Part shown: piece by piece, positions 1 through 7,445 of the stretch | How positions within the stretch are numbered: position 1 is the first letter of the stretch | How the letters are laid out: every line of letters begins with the position of its first letter | From: an uncultured Solirubrobacterales bacterium | Lineage (GTDB): Bacteria; Actinomycetota; Thermoleophilia; Solirubrobacterales; Solirubrobacteraceae | Assembly: GCA_903959665.1 (NCBI GenBank) | Contig: CAJBXY010000004.1 | Location: 1-9,033 of the forward strand | DNA: 9,033 nucleotides | Reading direction: 5' to 3' | The notes under the pieces: generated by a model | The model's input: only the letters and a program-made list of their open reading frames with translations | Told to the model about the DNA's origin: nothing | Database searches by the model: none | Program-made: the position numbers and the translations under genes

Positions 1-1527
1 CCGGTCGCGATTAGTCAGGGATACCGCAAGGGGCTCTCCGCAATCATCGACGCCAACGTCGTCACCTTCATGGTCGCCTTCATCCTGTTCATGCTCGCTA
101 CGGCGGGCGTCAAGGGTTTCGCTTTCACGCTCGGCGTCGGCACCCTCGTCTCGTTCCTAACGGCGGTGCTGCTGACGCAGGCCGTGCTCGGCACGTTGGC
201 ACGCTCGAAAGCTGTTTCAAGCCCGGCGATGCTCGGCACCCATTCCACGCGGCAGCGATTCCGCTGGGATTTCATGGGCGCATCAAAGTGGTTCTTCTCA
301 TTCTCGGGAGTGATCTTGCTGATCGGCGCACTGGCCGTCGGCGTCAACGGGCTAAACCTTGGCATCGACTTCACCTCCGGCACGCGTCTGGTCGCCGAGC
401 TGCCGACGAAGGCGACCGAGCAGCAGGTCCGCGACACGATCGCTCCACTCGGGCTCAGTAAGGCGAAGATTCAGAAGCTCAGCGGCAACGAGTTCAAAGG
501 CGAGGCCGCGTTCCAGATCTCAACTGACACGGTCGAGGCAGGCCAGCGAGCGGAGGTCGAAGCCGCGCTCAACAAGGAGTTCGGGAGCGGCAGCTACAGC
601 TTCGAAACGATCGGCCCAACATTCGGCAAAACGGTTGCCGACAGTGCGATCATCGCGATCATCGCCTCGCTGATCGTGATCAGCGCCTACATTGCTCTCC
701 GCTTCGAGTGGAGATACGCGGTTCCGGTGCTCGTCGCGCTCGGCCACGACCTTTTGATTACGGCCGGTGTTTACGCGCTACTCGGGTTGGAGGTGACTAC
801 GGCTACCGTCGCCGCGCTTCTAACGATTCTTGGTTATTCGCTCTACGACACGATCATCGTTTTCGACCGCGTGCGCGAAAACGTGCCGCGGATGCCACGA
901 GCGACCTTCTCTCAGATCCTCAACCGTTCGATGAGCGAAGTTTTGATGCGCTCGCTGGCAACTTCGTTCTGCACCGTGCTGCCGATTCTCGCGCTGCTCT
1001 TCTTTGGCGGAGAGACGCTCGCCGACTTCGCGCTCGCACTGGTCGTCGGCGTGATCTCCGGCACCTATTCGTCGATCTTCATCGCTACTCCGGTGCTGAT
1101 GCACTGGAAGGAGGGCGAGGGGGTCTGGCGTTCGCGCCGGGCGCGGATCGCCGCTGCCAACGGTGGCGTAGTGCCGCCTTACGCGACTGCGGCCGGCGGA
1201 GCGGCGACAGAGGTTGAGCTCGACGAGCCGAAGAAGCCGCGCGGTCGCCTAACGGCGCCGGAGGATCCAGAGCGCGCCGTCAGCGGCGCCGAGTTCGATG
1301 AGATGGTTCGCGATCTCCACGACGACCCAGGCGTGGTCGCGACAGAGGACGCTCCAATTGAGGCCGACGTCGCTGAAGAGGTAATCGTCGAAGATGCCGA
1401 GCCGGTAGAGCCGCCCGCTGCCAGTAGCGGCGCCGACGCGCAACCTGAAGATCTAGTGCTCAAGGACGAACCGGCGAAGCCGGCGACTCCGCGGCGCAAA
1501 CGCAACAAGAAGCACGGGAGGCGCTGA
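1..1527 (+). CDS. secDF: Fused protein translocase subunit SecD-SecF, 3' part (5' end outside window)
   Basis: Membrane partner of the SecYEG channel that uses the proton gradient to help pull exported proteins across the membrane. The frame is open from base 1, so the N-terminus is missing; 508 codons are visible. Residues 1-65 are the end of SecD (GYRKGLSAIIDAN, then two membrane segments, VKGFAFTLGVGT). With no stop, the chain continues into a complete SecF: first membrane helix near 95-115, GIDFTSGT at about 121-128, a periplasmic domain at about 130-205, then five membrane helices including the SecF signature LGYSLYDTIIVFDRVRENV near 277-295. From about 380 a roughly 125-residue cytoplasmic tail follows, acidic in the middle and ending in a basic patch (RRKRNKKHGRR). 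Many bacteria encode SecD and SecF separately; here they are one polypeptide. The stop (TGA 1525-1527) overlaps the next ATG. The family call is very secure; the tail's role is unknown. Confidence 0.95.
   Translation, partial: PVAISQGYRKGLSAIIDANVVTFMVAFILFMLATAGVKGFAFTLGVGTLVSFLTAVLLTQAVLGTLARSKAVSSPAMLGTHSTRQRFRWDFMGASKWFFSFSGVILLIGALAVGVNGLNLGIDFTSGTRLVAELPTKATEQQVRDTIAPLGLSKAKIQKLSGNEFKGEAAFQISTDTVEAGQRAEVEAALNKEFGSGSYSFETIGPTFGKTVADSAIIAIIASLIVISAYIALRFEWRYAVPVLVALGHDLLITAGVYALLGLEVTTATVAALLTILGYSLYDTIIVFDRVRENVPRMPRATFSQILNRSMSEVLMRSLATSFCTVLPILALLFFGGETLADFALALVVGVISGTYSSIFIATPVLMHWKEGEGVWRSRRARIAAANGGVVPPYATAAGGAATEVELDEPKKPRGRLTAPEDPERAVSGAEFDEMVRDLHDDPGVVATEDAPIEADVAEEVIVEDAEPVEPPAASSGADAQPEDLVLKDEPAKPATPRRKRNKKHGRR
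1516..1521 (+). promoter_or_regulatory. Ribosome binding site for the small membrane protein
   Basis: GGGAGG lies 5 bases before the ATG at 1527, inside the last codons of secDF. It supports this start and translation coupled to secDF termination. Confidence 0.7.
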
Positions 1528-1799
1528 TGGCTGCTTTGGCTTGGGTGATGATGGGCCTTGCGATCTGGCACTTCGCGATCTTTATTCCCGATCGCTTCTG
1601 GGGCGGGATTGTCGGAAGCCTGCTCTGTGCGATCGTCGGCGCCGTGATCATCGGCCTGATCTTCAGTGGCTTCAGCGTGCCAGGCAACGCCACAATCTCT
1701 GTTCTCAACGCGGTCGAAGCGATTCCAGGCGCGCTACTTGGCCTTGCCGCCGCCTACGCGATCGGCGTGCGACGCGGCAACCCGGCGCTCCACCTCTAA
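1527..1799 (+). CDS. Small integral membrane protein, GlsB/YeaQ/YmgE-like
   Basis: A 90-residue hydrophobic protein with about three predicted membrane segments: roughly 3-21, 25-48 (containing WGGIVGSLLCAIVGAVIIG) and 62-82. The short cytoplasmic end is RRGNPALHL. The glycine-rich GGIVGSLL..IVGA pattern resembles the GlsB/YeaQ/YmgE (transglycosylase-associated) small membrane family, but this is a weak composition-based match and the biochemical function of that family is unclear. The ATG overlaps the secDF stop as TGATG and has a good Shine-Dalgarno, so it is almost certainly cotranscribed and coupled with secDF. Its conserved-looking position beside the translocase may mean a membrane-related role, but I would annotate it as a hypothetical membrane protein. 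The coding call is supported by the start context and the coherent membrane topology. Confidence 0.75.
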   Translation: MAALAWVMMGLAIWHFAIFIPDRFWGGIVGSLLCAIVGAVIIGLIFSGFSVPGNATISVLNAVEAIPGALLGLAAAYAIGVRRGNPALHL

Positions 1800-1837
1800 A
1801 GCGGACTTCTGTCGGCCGCTGAGCCTACTGTCCAATA

Positions 1838-4246
1838 GTGGAACCGGCTCGGATTGAGACAGCACCAGCGCCCTTTGGAGCGGTCTTGGCGCTTGCCGAC
1901 GAGCTCGAGCTTGACCCTGTGGTCGCGCAGCTGCTTGTTCGCCGAGGCCTTGGCGACGCTGCGCAAGCGAGCGAGTTCCTCAGCGCTGCCGACCGTCATC
2001 AGCCAAGCGAGTTTGAGCGAATTGACGAAGCAGTGGAGCTAGCTCTCGCGCACGTGCGCGACGGCTCAGCAATTCTGATTCACGGCGACTATGACGTTGA
2101 CGGCGTCTGCTCAACGGCGATCCTCGTTCGCACGCTGCGGGATCTGGGAGCCGACGTCGAGTGGTTCATTCCAGGTCGCCGCGAGGACGGGTACGGGCTC
2201 GGCCTCGAGAACGTTGAACGCTTCGCCGCGGGGCCAACAAAGCTTCTGATCACGGTTGATTGCGCGATCACGGCGGTCGACGAGGTGGCGCGCGCTCGTG
2301 AACTTGGCCTCGATGTGATCGTCACAGACCACCATCGTCCGCGCGCCGACGGCGAGCTGCCGGACGCGCCGATCGTTCATCCGCTCGTTTGCTCGTACCC
2401 CGATCCGGAGCTCTGCGCGACCGGCGTGGCCTACAAGTTTGCTCAGGCGTTGCGACTTGCGGGGGGTGGATCGGCCGCAGAGTGCGAGGATCAGCTTGAT
2501 CTCGTCGCGCTGGCGACGGTCGCCGATTGCGTGCCGCTGATCCGTGAGAACCGGCGCCTCGTCCGCGAAGGGCTGGTCGCGCTCGCGCAGACGAAGCGGC
2601 CTGGCCTGAGAGCGCTGATGCGCGTGGCGCAGGTTGATCCAGCGGAGATCGATGAGAAGACGATCGGCTTTCGCTTGGCGCCGCGGATCAACGCCGCCGG
2701 CCGCATGCAGCGCGCAGATAGTGGGGTCGAGCTGATGCTGACCGACGACCCCGTAAGGGCCGAGGCGATCGCAGCCGAGCTCGATCATTCCAACAACGAA
2801 CGCAAGCTCGTCGAGGAGCGGATCCGCCACGAGGCCCAGGCACAGGCAGCCGCGCTCGGTCGCCGCGACGGCTACGTGCTCAGCTCGCAAGACTGGCACC
2901 CGGGCGTGATCGGAATAGTCGCCTCGCGGCTGGCGGAAACTCATCAGCGCCCGGTCGTAATCGTCGCGCTAGATGGCGAGGAGGGGAGCGGCTCAGGGCG
3001 CTCGGTTCCCGGCTTCGATCTGCTCGCAGCGCTTCAGGCCTGCTCCGACGACCTGCTGCGGTTTGGCGGCCACCGCGCTGCCGCTGGCTGCACCGTCGCC
3101 AGCGACAATGTGGCGAGCTTTGCAGAGCACTTTGAGGCCTACTGCGCGACGATCTTCGAGGGGCAGCCTGGCGCCGCAGTCGACGTAGCCGACGCCGTTG
3201 TCGGAGCAGACGGGCTCAGCATCGAACTCGCCGAGCAGCTCGGCGCGCTTGGGCCGTTTGGAATCGGCAATCCAAAGCCCAAACTGTTGATCCCCGGGGC
3301 GCGGCTCGATGGCGCTCGCACAATGGGCGACGGCAAGCATCTGCGCTGCACCGTCAATAGCGGCGGCCTGCGCGTCGGCGCGGTCGCCTTTGGCACGTCG
3401 CGACTGCCGGAGGGGGCCGATCGAGCACTTGACGTCGTCGGCGCGCTGGAGATCAATCGCTGGCGCGGGGCCGAAGAGCTGCGCTTTGTAATTTCACAGA
3501 CGGCCGCTCCAAGCGGGACGATTGAGTTTGCTGGCCGCCCCGAAGATGATCTGGCGGCGCTGCACGACGCGCTCGCAGCAACTCCGCTGGCAACTGCTGA
3601 GCCGGCTGGGCCGTCCGATCGCGAGCTGCTTGATCGCCGTGGCTGCGGCGTGGCTGGAGCGCTTGGCGCTCTCGTCGCCAGCGGCGAGAGCGTGCTCGTC
3701 ATCAGCGCCTCCGAGCAGCGGCGCCGCGCCCAGCTTGCCGGGCGCTTTGGCGGCTTCGCGCTCACTTCGTGGCCGCTTCTTAGCGCCGATCCAGCGCTAG
3801 CTGGCCGCTTTACCCACCTTGTGGCGCTCGATCCACCAGCCAGCGCGGCAGAGGCCAATCTGCTCGCAGCCGGGCCGGCTGGCAGCTTCGCCCATCAGCT
3901 GTGGGGCCCGGCTGAGCTACGCTTCACACTCGATGAGATTGAGCGCAATGCGGATTTACGCGGCTCATTGGCCGGCGTCTATCGGGCCTTACGAGACAGC
4001 CCCGATCTACCGCTGCTCGAACAGTTGCGCAGCGGCGACGAGCTACGCACGCCGATCCAGATGGCGCGCATCATCCGTGTTCTTGAAGAGCTCAAGCTCG
4101 CAGGCTTCGTCAGCGACTCACTGGCGTTGCTGGCCGAACCCGCAGAGCGGCGGGATCTTGAAAGCTCGCCAACGTTCGTCGAGAACGCTCGTGGCTGTGA
4201 GGAGGCCAGCGCATGGCTGAGCCCGATCGCGTCGCTGGCAGCCTAG
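1838..4246 (+). CDS. recJ: Single-stranded-DNA-specific 5'-3' exonuclease RecJ, long form
   Basis: DHH-family nuclease that degrades single-stranded DNA 5' to 3' during recombination and mismatch/base-excision repair. In 802 residues the motifs appear in order: HGDYDVDG (82-89), ITVDCAIT (138-145, Ala where Gly is common), the defining TDHH (163-166), ALATVADCVPL (225-235), and RINAAGRM (283-290). The DHHA1 half follows: HPGVIGIVASRL (354-365), SGRSVPGFDL (386-395), FGGHRAAAG (409-417). An OB-like domain with LGPFGIGNPKP covers about 450-560. A further ~240 residues follow, more than the E. coli enzyme (577 aa) has and closer to long Firmicute-type RecJ. The start is GTG 1838; an in-frame TGA at 1820-1822 leaves no other upstream start. 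It has no clear Shine-Dalgarno; TTG 1886, preceded by GGAG, is an alternative. The 38 bases before the gene show nothing clear, so it probably belongs to the secDF transcript. Its end overlaps rel by 34 bases. Confidence 0.96.
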   Translation: MEPARIETAPAPFGAVLALADELELDPVVAQLLVRRGLGDAAQASEFLSAADRHQPSEFERIDEAVELALAHVRDGSAILIHGDYDVDGVCSTAILVRTLRDLGADVEWFIPGRREDGYGLGLENVERFAAGPTKLLITVDCAITAVDEVARARELGLDVIVTDHHRPRADGELPDAPIVHPLVCSYPDPELCATGVAYKFAQALRLAGGGSAAECEDQLDLVALATVADCVPLIRENRRLVREGLVALAQTKRPGLRALMRVAQVDPAEIDEKTIGFRLAPRINAAGRMQRADSGVELMLTDDPVRAEAIAAELDHSNNERKLVEERIRHEAQAQAAALGRRDGYVLSSQDWHPGVIGIVASRLAETHQRPVVIVALDGEEGSGSGRSVPGFDLLAALQACSDDLLRFGGHRAAAGCTVASDNVASFAEHFEAYCATIFEGQPGAAVDVADAVVGADGLSIELAEQLGALGPFGIGNPKPKLLIPGARLDGARTMGDGKHLRCTVNSGGLRVGAVAFGTSRLPEGADRALDVVGALEINRWRGAEELRFVISQTAAPSGTIEFAGRPEDDLAALHDALAATPLATAEPAGPSDRELLDRRGCGVAGALGALVASGESVLVISASEQRRRAQLAGRFGGFALTSWPLLSADPALAGRFTHLVALDPPASAAEANLLAAGPAGSFAHQLWGPAELRFTLDEIERNADLRGSLAGVYRALRDSPDLPLLEQLRSGDELRTPIQMARIIRVLEELKLAGFVSDSLALLAEPAERRDLESSPTFVENARGCEEASAWLSPIASLAA
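4199..4205 (+). promoter_or_regulatory. Ribosome binding site for rel
   Basis: GAGGAGG, a near-perfect Shine-Dalgarno, lies 7 bases before ATG 4213. It is within recJ coding sequence and fixes the rel start inside the recJ 3' end. Confidence 0.85.
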
Positions 4247-6513
4247 TCGCCTCGCTGCAGCAACCGGCTGCGGCAGTGGCGCCGCTAGAAGACGCAGAGC
4301 GCGAGGCGCTCTCGGAGCTTTTCGCTGTGATCGCCGAGCGCGAGCCGCTAAGCGCTCTTCCGATTGAAAAGGCGCAGGTCATTGAGGCCTACCGCTTTGC
4401 CGGCCATCAGCACAGGGATCAAAGGCGCCGCTCCGGCGAGGAGTTCATCAGCCACCCGGTCAGCGTCGCGACTATCTGCGCCGGCCTTGGTCTCGATACG
4501 GAGACGCTCGTCGCCGCGCTGCTCCATGACACGGTCGAAGATACCGCTGCTTCGCTCGATCAGATCAAACAGATCTTCGGCGCCGAGGTAGCGTCGCTGG
4601 TCGACGGGGTAACCAAGCTCGACGCACTCTCTTTCAAGTCGCGCAACGAGGCGCAGGCCGAGAATTACCGCAAGATGATCGTCGCGATGGCGACCGACAT
4701 CCGCGTGATCTTGCTGAAGCTCGCCGATCGTCTCCACAACATGCGCACGATCGGCGCGATGCCGAAACAGAAGCAGGTCGAGAAGGCGCGCGAGACGCTC
4801 GAAATCTACGCCCCGATAGCTCACCGGCTCGGTGTTCACGCGATCAAGTGGGAGCTGGAGGATCTTGCCTTCGCTGCGCTTCACCCGCGCAAGTTCAACG
4901 AGATCAAAGGTCTCGTGAACCAGCAGCGCGAAGCGCGCGAAGAGTACGTCGCGGCGGCCGGCGACGAGCTTCAATCGGAGCTCGAGGCGCTCGGGATCGA
5001 GGCCAAGATCTCCGGGCGGGCGAAGCACTTCTACTCGATCTATTCGAAGATGACGAAGAAGGATCGCGAGTTCAATGAGATCTACGACCTCACGGCAATG
5101 CGCGTCACGGTTGAGTCGGTGAAGGATTGTTACGGCGCAGTTGGCGTGATCCATTCGCTTTGGAAGCCGCTGCCGGGGCGCTTCAAAGACATGATTGCGA
5201 TGCCGAAGGCCAACCGCTATCAGTCGCTGCACACAACCGTGATCGGCCCAGAGGGGCTGCCGCTCGAGATTCAGATCCGCACGCGCGACATGCACGAGAC
5301 AGCCGAGTACGGCGTTGCGGCGCACTGGTCGTACAAGGATCGCTTGGCCGGCGCTGCGCCCGGCACGCCTGAGGCCGAAACGAAGCTGACGTGGCTGCGT
5401 TCGATGCTCGAGTGGCAGCAGGAGCTCGCCGACCCTGACGAGTTTGTCGGCAACCTCAAGGGTGAGCTGAATGAAGACGCTGAGGAGGTTTTCGTTTTCA
5501 CTCCTGAAGGCGAGGTTCGCTCGCTCGCCTCAGGCGCCACACCGCTCGACTTCGCTTACGAGATTCACACCGAACTCGGCCACCGCTGCGTCGGGGCGAA
5601 GGTCAATGGAAAGCTCGTGCCGCTCGGTTACGAGCTTCGCTCGGGCGATCGCGTCGAGGTGCTCACGGGGCGCAGGGAGCGCGGGCCCTCGCGTGACTGG
5701 CTCGCGATGGTCACAACCACGCGGGCGCGCAAGAAGATCACGCAGTGGTTCAGCGCCGAAAGCCGTGAGGACGCTGAGAGGAGCGGCCGCGAGATGCTCC
5801 AAGCCCAGCTGCGCAGCGCAGGCCTGCCGGTTCAGAAGATCACCGGGTCACCGCTCCTGGCTGCGGTCATCCGCGAGATGGGCTTCCGCAAGACGGAAGA
5901 TTTCTACGTCGCCCTTGGCGGCTCAAAGATCTCGGCCAAAGTGGTCGTCGCAAAGATCATCGCCCAGCTCGGCCAAGGTAAGACGGCGGAGCCGGAGCCC
6001 ACCGCCGGTGAAGCGCTCGAGACCGAGCGCGCCGGGCCGCGGATGCCGAGCGGCAGCTCGAACGAACTTGGCATCAAGGTCAAGGGGACCGACCGCGTGA
6101 TGCTGCGGCTGGCGAAGTGCTGCCACCCGGTCCCGGGCGATGGCATCGTTGGCTACGTCTCGCTCGGCCGCGGGATCACAATCCACCGCGACGATTGCCG
6201 CAACGTCGCCGCGCTTCGCAAGGACCCGGCAAGGTTTGTGGACGTCCGCTGGGAAGGCGACAACCAGAGCGGGTTTCTGGCCGAAATCCACGTTGACGCC
6301 TGGGATCGCACGCGTCTACTGGAAGACCTCTCGCGAACAATCGGTGAGCAGGGGGCAAGCATCGTCGAGGCCCAGTGCCTCGATCACCGGCCGATGGTCG
6401 CCAACCGCTTTGTGATTGAGGTCGTCGATACGACGGTCTTGAAGGCGACGATCGCGCGGCTACGTGCCGTCGACGGCGTCTTTGACGCTTACCGCGTTAC
6501 TCCTGGCGCCTAG
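4213..6513 (+). CDS. rel: Bifunctional (p)ppGpp synthetase/hydrolase Rel (RelA/SpoT family)
   Basis: Stringent-response enzyme that makes (p)ppGpp from GTP/GDP and ATP on starved ribosomes and hydrolyses it otherwise. The 766-residue length is typical of full-length Rel. The hydrolase HD domain is intact: RRSGEEFISHP with H81, HDTVEDT with H105/D106/E109/D110, and D172 in LADRLHNM, all expected Mn-binding or catalytic positions. The synthetase domain contains RFKD (323-326), the RxKD form of bifunctional Rel rather than the ExDD form of synthetase-only RelA, then NRYQSLHT and EIQIRTRDMHETAEYGVAAHW. A TGS domain (425-487) follows. The zinc-finger region (634-662) has CCHP and HRDDC, and a C-terminal ACT domain (about 690-766) ends the protein. 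The ATG is fixed by a strong Shine-Dalgarno and overlaps recJ by 34 bases in another frame, implying coupled translation. Its 3' end overlaps the convergent kinase gene. Both activities are predicted present. Confidence 0.97.
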   Translation: MAEPDRVAGSLVASLQQPAAAVAPLEDAEREALSELFAVIAEREPLSALPIEKAQVIEAYRFAGHQHRDQRRRSGEEFISHPVSVATICAGLGLDTETLVAALLHDTVEDTAASLDQIKQIFGAEVASLVDGVTKLDALSFKSRNEAQAENYRKMIVAMATDIRVILLKLADRLHNMRTIGAMPKQKQVEKARETLEIYAPIAHRLGVHAIKWELEDLAFAALHPRKFNEIKGLVNQQREAREEYVAAAGDELQSELEALGIEAKISGRAKHFYSIYSKMTKKDREFNEIYDLTAMRVTVESVKDCYGAVGVIHSLWKPLPGRFKDMIAMPKANRYQSLHTTVIGPEGLPLEIQIRTRDMHETAEYGVAAHWSYKDRLAGAAPGTPEAETKLTWLRSMLEWQQELADPDEFVGNLKGELNEDAEEVFVFTPEGEVRSLASGATPLDFAYEIHTELGHRCVGAKVNGKLVPLGYELRSGDRVEVLTGRRERGPSRDWLAMVTTTRARKKITQWFSAESREDAERSGREMLQAQLRSAGLPVQKITGSPLLAAVIREMGFRKTEDFYVALGGSKISAKVVVAKIIAQLGQGKTAEPEPTAGEALETERAGPRMPSGSSNELGIKVKGTDRVMLRLAKCCHPVPGDGIVGYVSLGRGITIHRDDCRNVAALRKDPARFVDVRWEGDNQSGFLAEIHVDAWDRTRLLEDLSRTIGEQGASIVEAQCLDHRPMVANRFVIEVVDTTVLKATIARLRAVDGVFDAYRVTPGA

Positions 6514-7426
6514 CGGGCGGCGCAAGGACGGTCAGCGCTCCCGGCTCAATCGAGAAATCAACTGCGAGGTGCTCTCCTGCGAAGTCGCCGTCAACTTGCA
6601 GCGGAAGTGGTTGCTCGTCGGCAGATCGCAGCGCCAGCGCCGTCAGCGGGCCGAGCTGGGTCGTTCCGTTCTTGCCGCCGCTCTTTGCCGTCGCGCCAAC
6701 GATCCGCAGCGCCGTAACTCCTGCCCGTAGCGGTGCGCCGCTTTTTACCAACGCGGCTGCGAAGCTGCCTGAGTCCAGAGCAACGTTCGCGCAGAGCGTT
6801 ACCGGGCGCGTCCCAGCGAAGGTGAAATTCTCGCCGTTCTGAACGAGCACCGTCGTAGCGGCCACTTCGGCGCCGCCGCATTCGACCAGAATCCTCGGTT
6901 TGCGCAGTGCGTAGCTGCGTAGAAAGACGCTGATGCCTTGTTCGACATAGGACCACTGCTTCAGCCGCGCTTTGCGCCCGGGATTCGCATCAACCTTGGC
7001 GACGACGCTGGCGTCGAGGCCAACGCCAGCGGCGAAGGTGAAGACGCGACCGTTGACGCGCCCGAGGTCAACGCGTCGCAGCGGCCAACGCTCTGCGAGA
7101 TCCAACAGTCGGGCAGTGGAGTCGACAATCTCACTGGGGAGACCGAGCAGTTTGGCGAACACGTTCTGCGAGCCGCCGGGGAGTGGGTAGAGCGGCATCC
7201 CTGAACCGGCGAGCGCGGTCGCGACCTCATTGAGCGTGCCGTCGCCGCCGAGCGTTGCAACGACCTCGCTGCCATCGGCGACGGCCGCGGCAGCAAGCTC
7301 GCGCGCATCGCCAGGCGCCGTCGTGTCGGCGACCTCGACTGAATAGCGACTGGCGAGCGCGGCTAAAACTAGGTCGCGCATCTTGCGGTTGACCGAGGTT
7401 GCGTAGGGGTTGACGACAACCAGCAT
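6497..7426 (-). CDS. Diacylglycerol/lipid kinase family protein (DAGKc domain, YegS/DgkB-like)
   Basis: Predicted cytosolic ATP-dependent kinase of a lipid or lipid-like alcohol (diacylglycerol, sphingoid base or related); the true substrate cannot be read from sequence. Counting from ATG 7426 (309 residues), it has the N-terminal MLVVVNPYAT strand, the family nucleotide-binding motif LGGDGTLNEV (59-68), PLPGGSQN (81-88) where relatives usually have GT/GN, a GVGLDASVV segment, and the C-terminal QVDGDFAGE motif near 277-285. The frame extends upstream to GTG 7459 or TTG 7486, both inside corA. I prefer ATG 7426 because it sits right at the start of the conserved domain and 19 bases after the corA stop, though only a weak purine patch precedes it. 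It is the second gene of a corA-kinase unit. The TAA stop overlaps the end of rel by 17 bases. The family call is secure, the exact start less so. Confidence 0.9.
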   Translation of the reverse strand: MLVVVNPYATSVNRKMRDLVLAALASRYSVEVADTTAPGDARELAAAAVADGSEVVATLGGDGTLNEVATALAGSGMPLYPLPGGSQNVFAKLLGLPSEIVDSTARLLDLAERWPLRRVDLGRVNGRVFTFAAGVGLDASVVAKVDANPGRKARLKQWSYVEQGISVFLRSYALRKPRILVECGGAEVAATTVLVQNGENFTFAGTRPVTLCANVALDSGSFAAALVKSGAPLRAGVTALRIVGATAKSGGKNGTTQLGPLTALALRSADEQPLPLQVDGDFAGEHLAVDFSIEPGALTVLAPPARRQE

Positions 7427-7445
7427 CCGCCGACGCGGCGCGGCG

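Noticed and set aside
1800..1837. Possible promoter before recJ (TACTGT / CAATAG-like hexamers)
   Set aside because: Only 38 bases, with no properly spaced -35 box; more likely internal to a secDF-recJ-rel transcript.
2111..2944. 277-codon minus-strand open frame inside recJ
   Set aside because: It lies opposite the RecJ catalytic motifs and has no domain, start context or neighbours of its own; it is a composition shadow.
3139..3858. 239-codon minus-strand open frame inside recJ
   Set aside because: Low-complexity Ser/Ala/Pro/Arg protein typical of a GC-rich shadow frame.
4348..5325. 325-codon open frame on the minus strand inside rel
   Set aside because: It is antisense to the highly conserved HD and synthetase domains, its protein is Arg/Leu/His-rich with no recognisable motif, and such frames are common opposite GC-rich genes.
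6514..6560. Possible terminator after rel
   Set aside because: GC-rich bases are present but no stem followed by a T run on either strand, and the segment is coding for the kinase.
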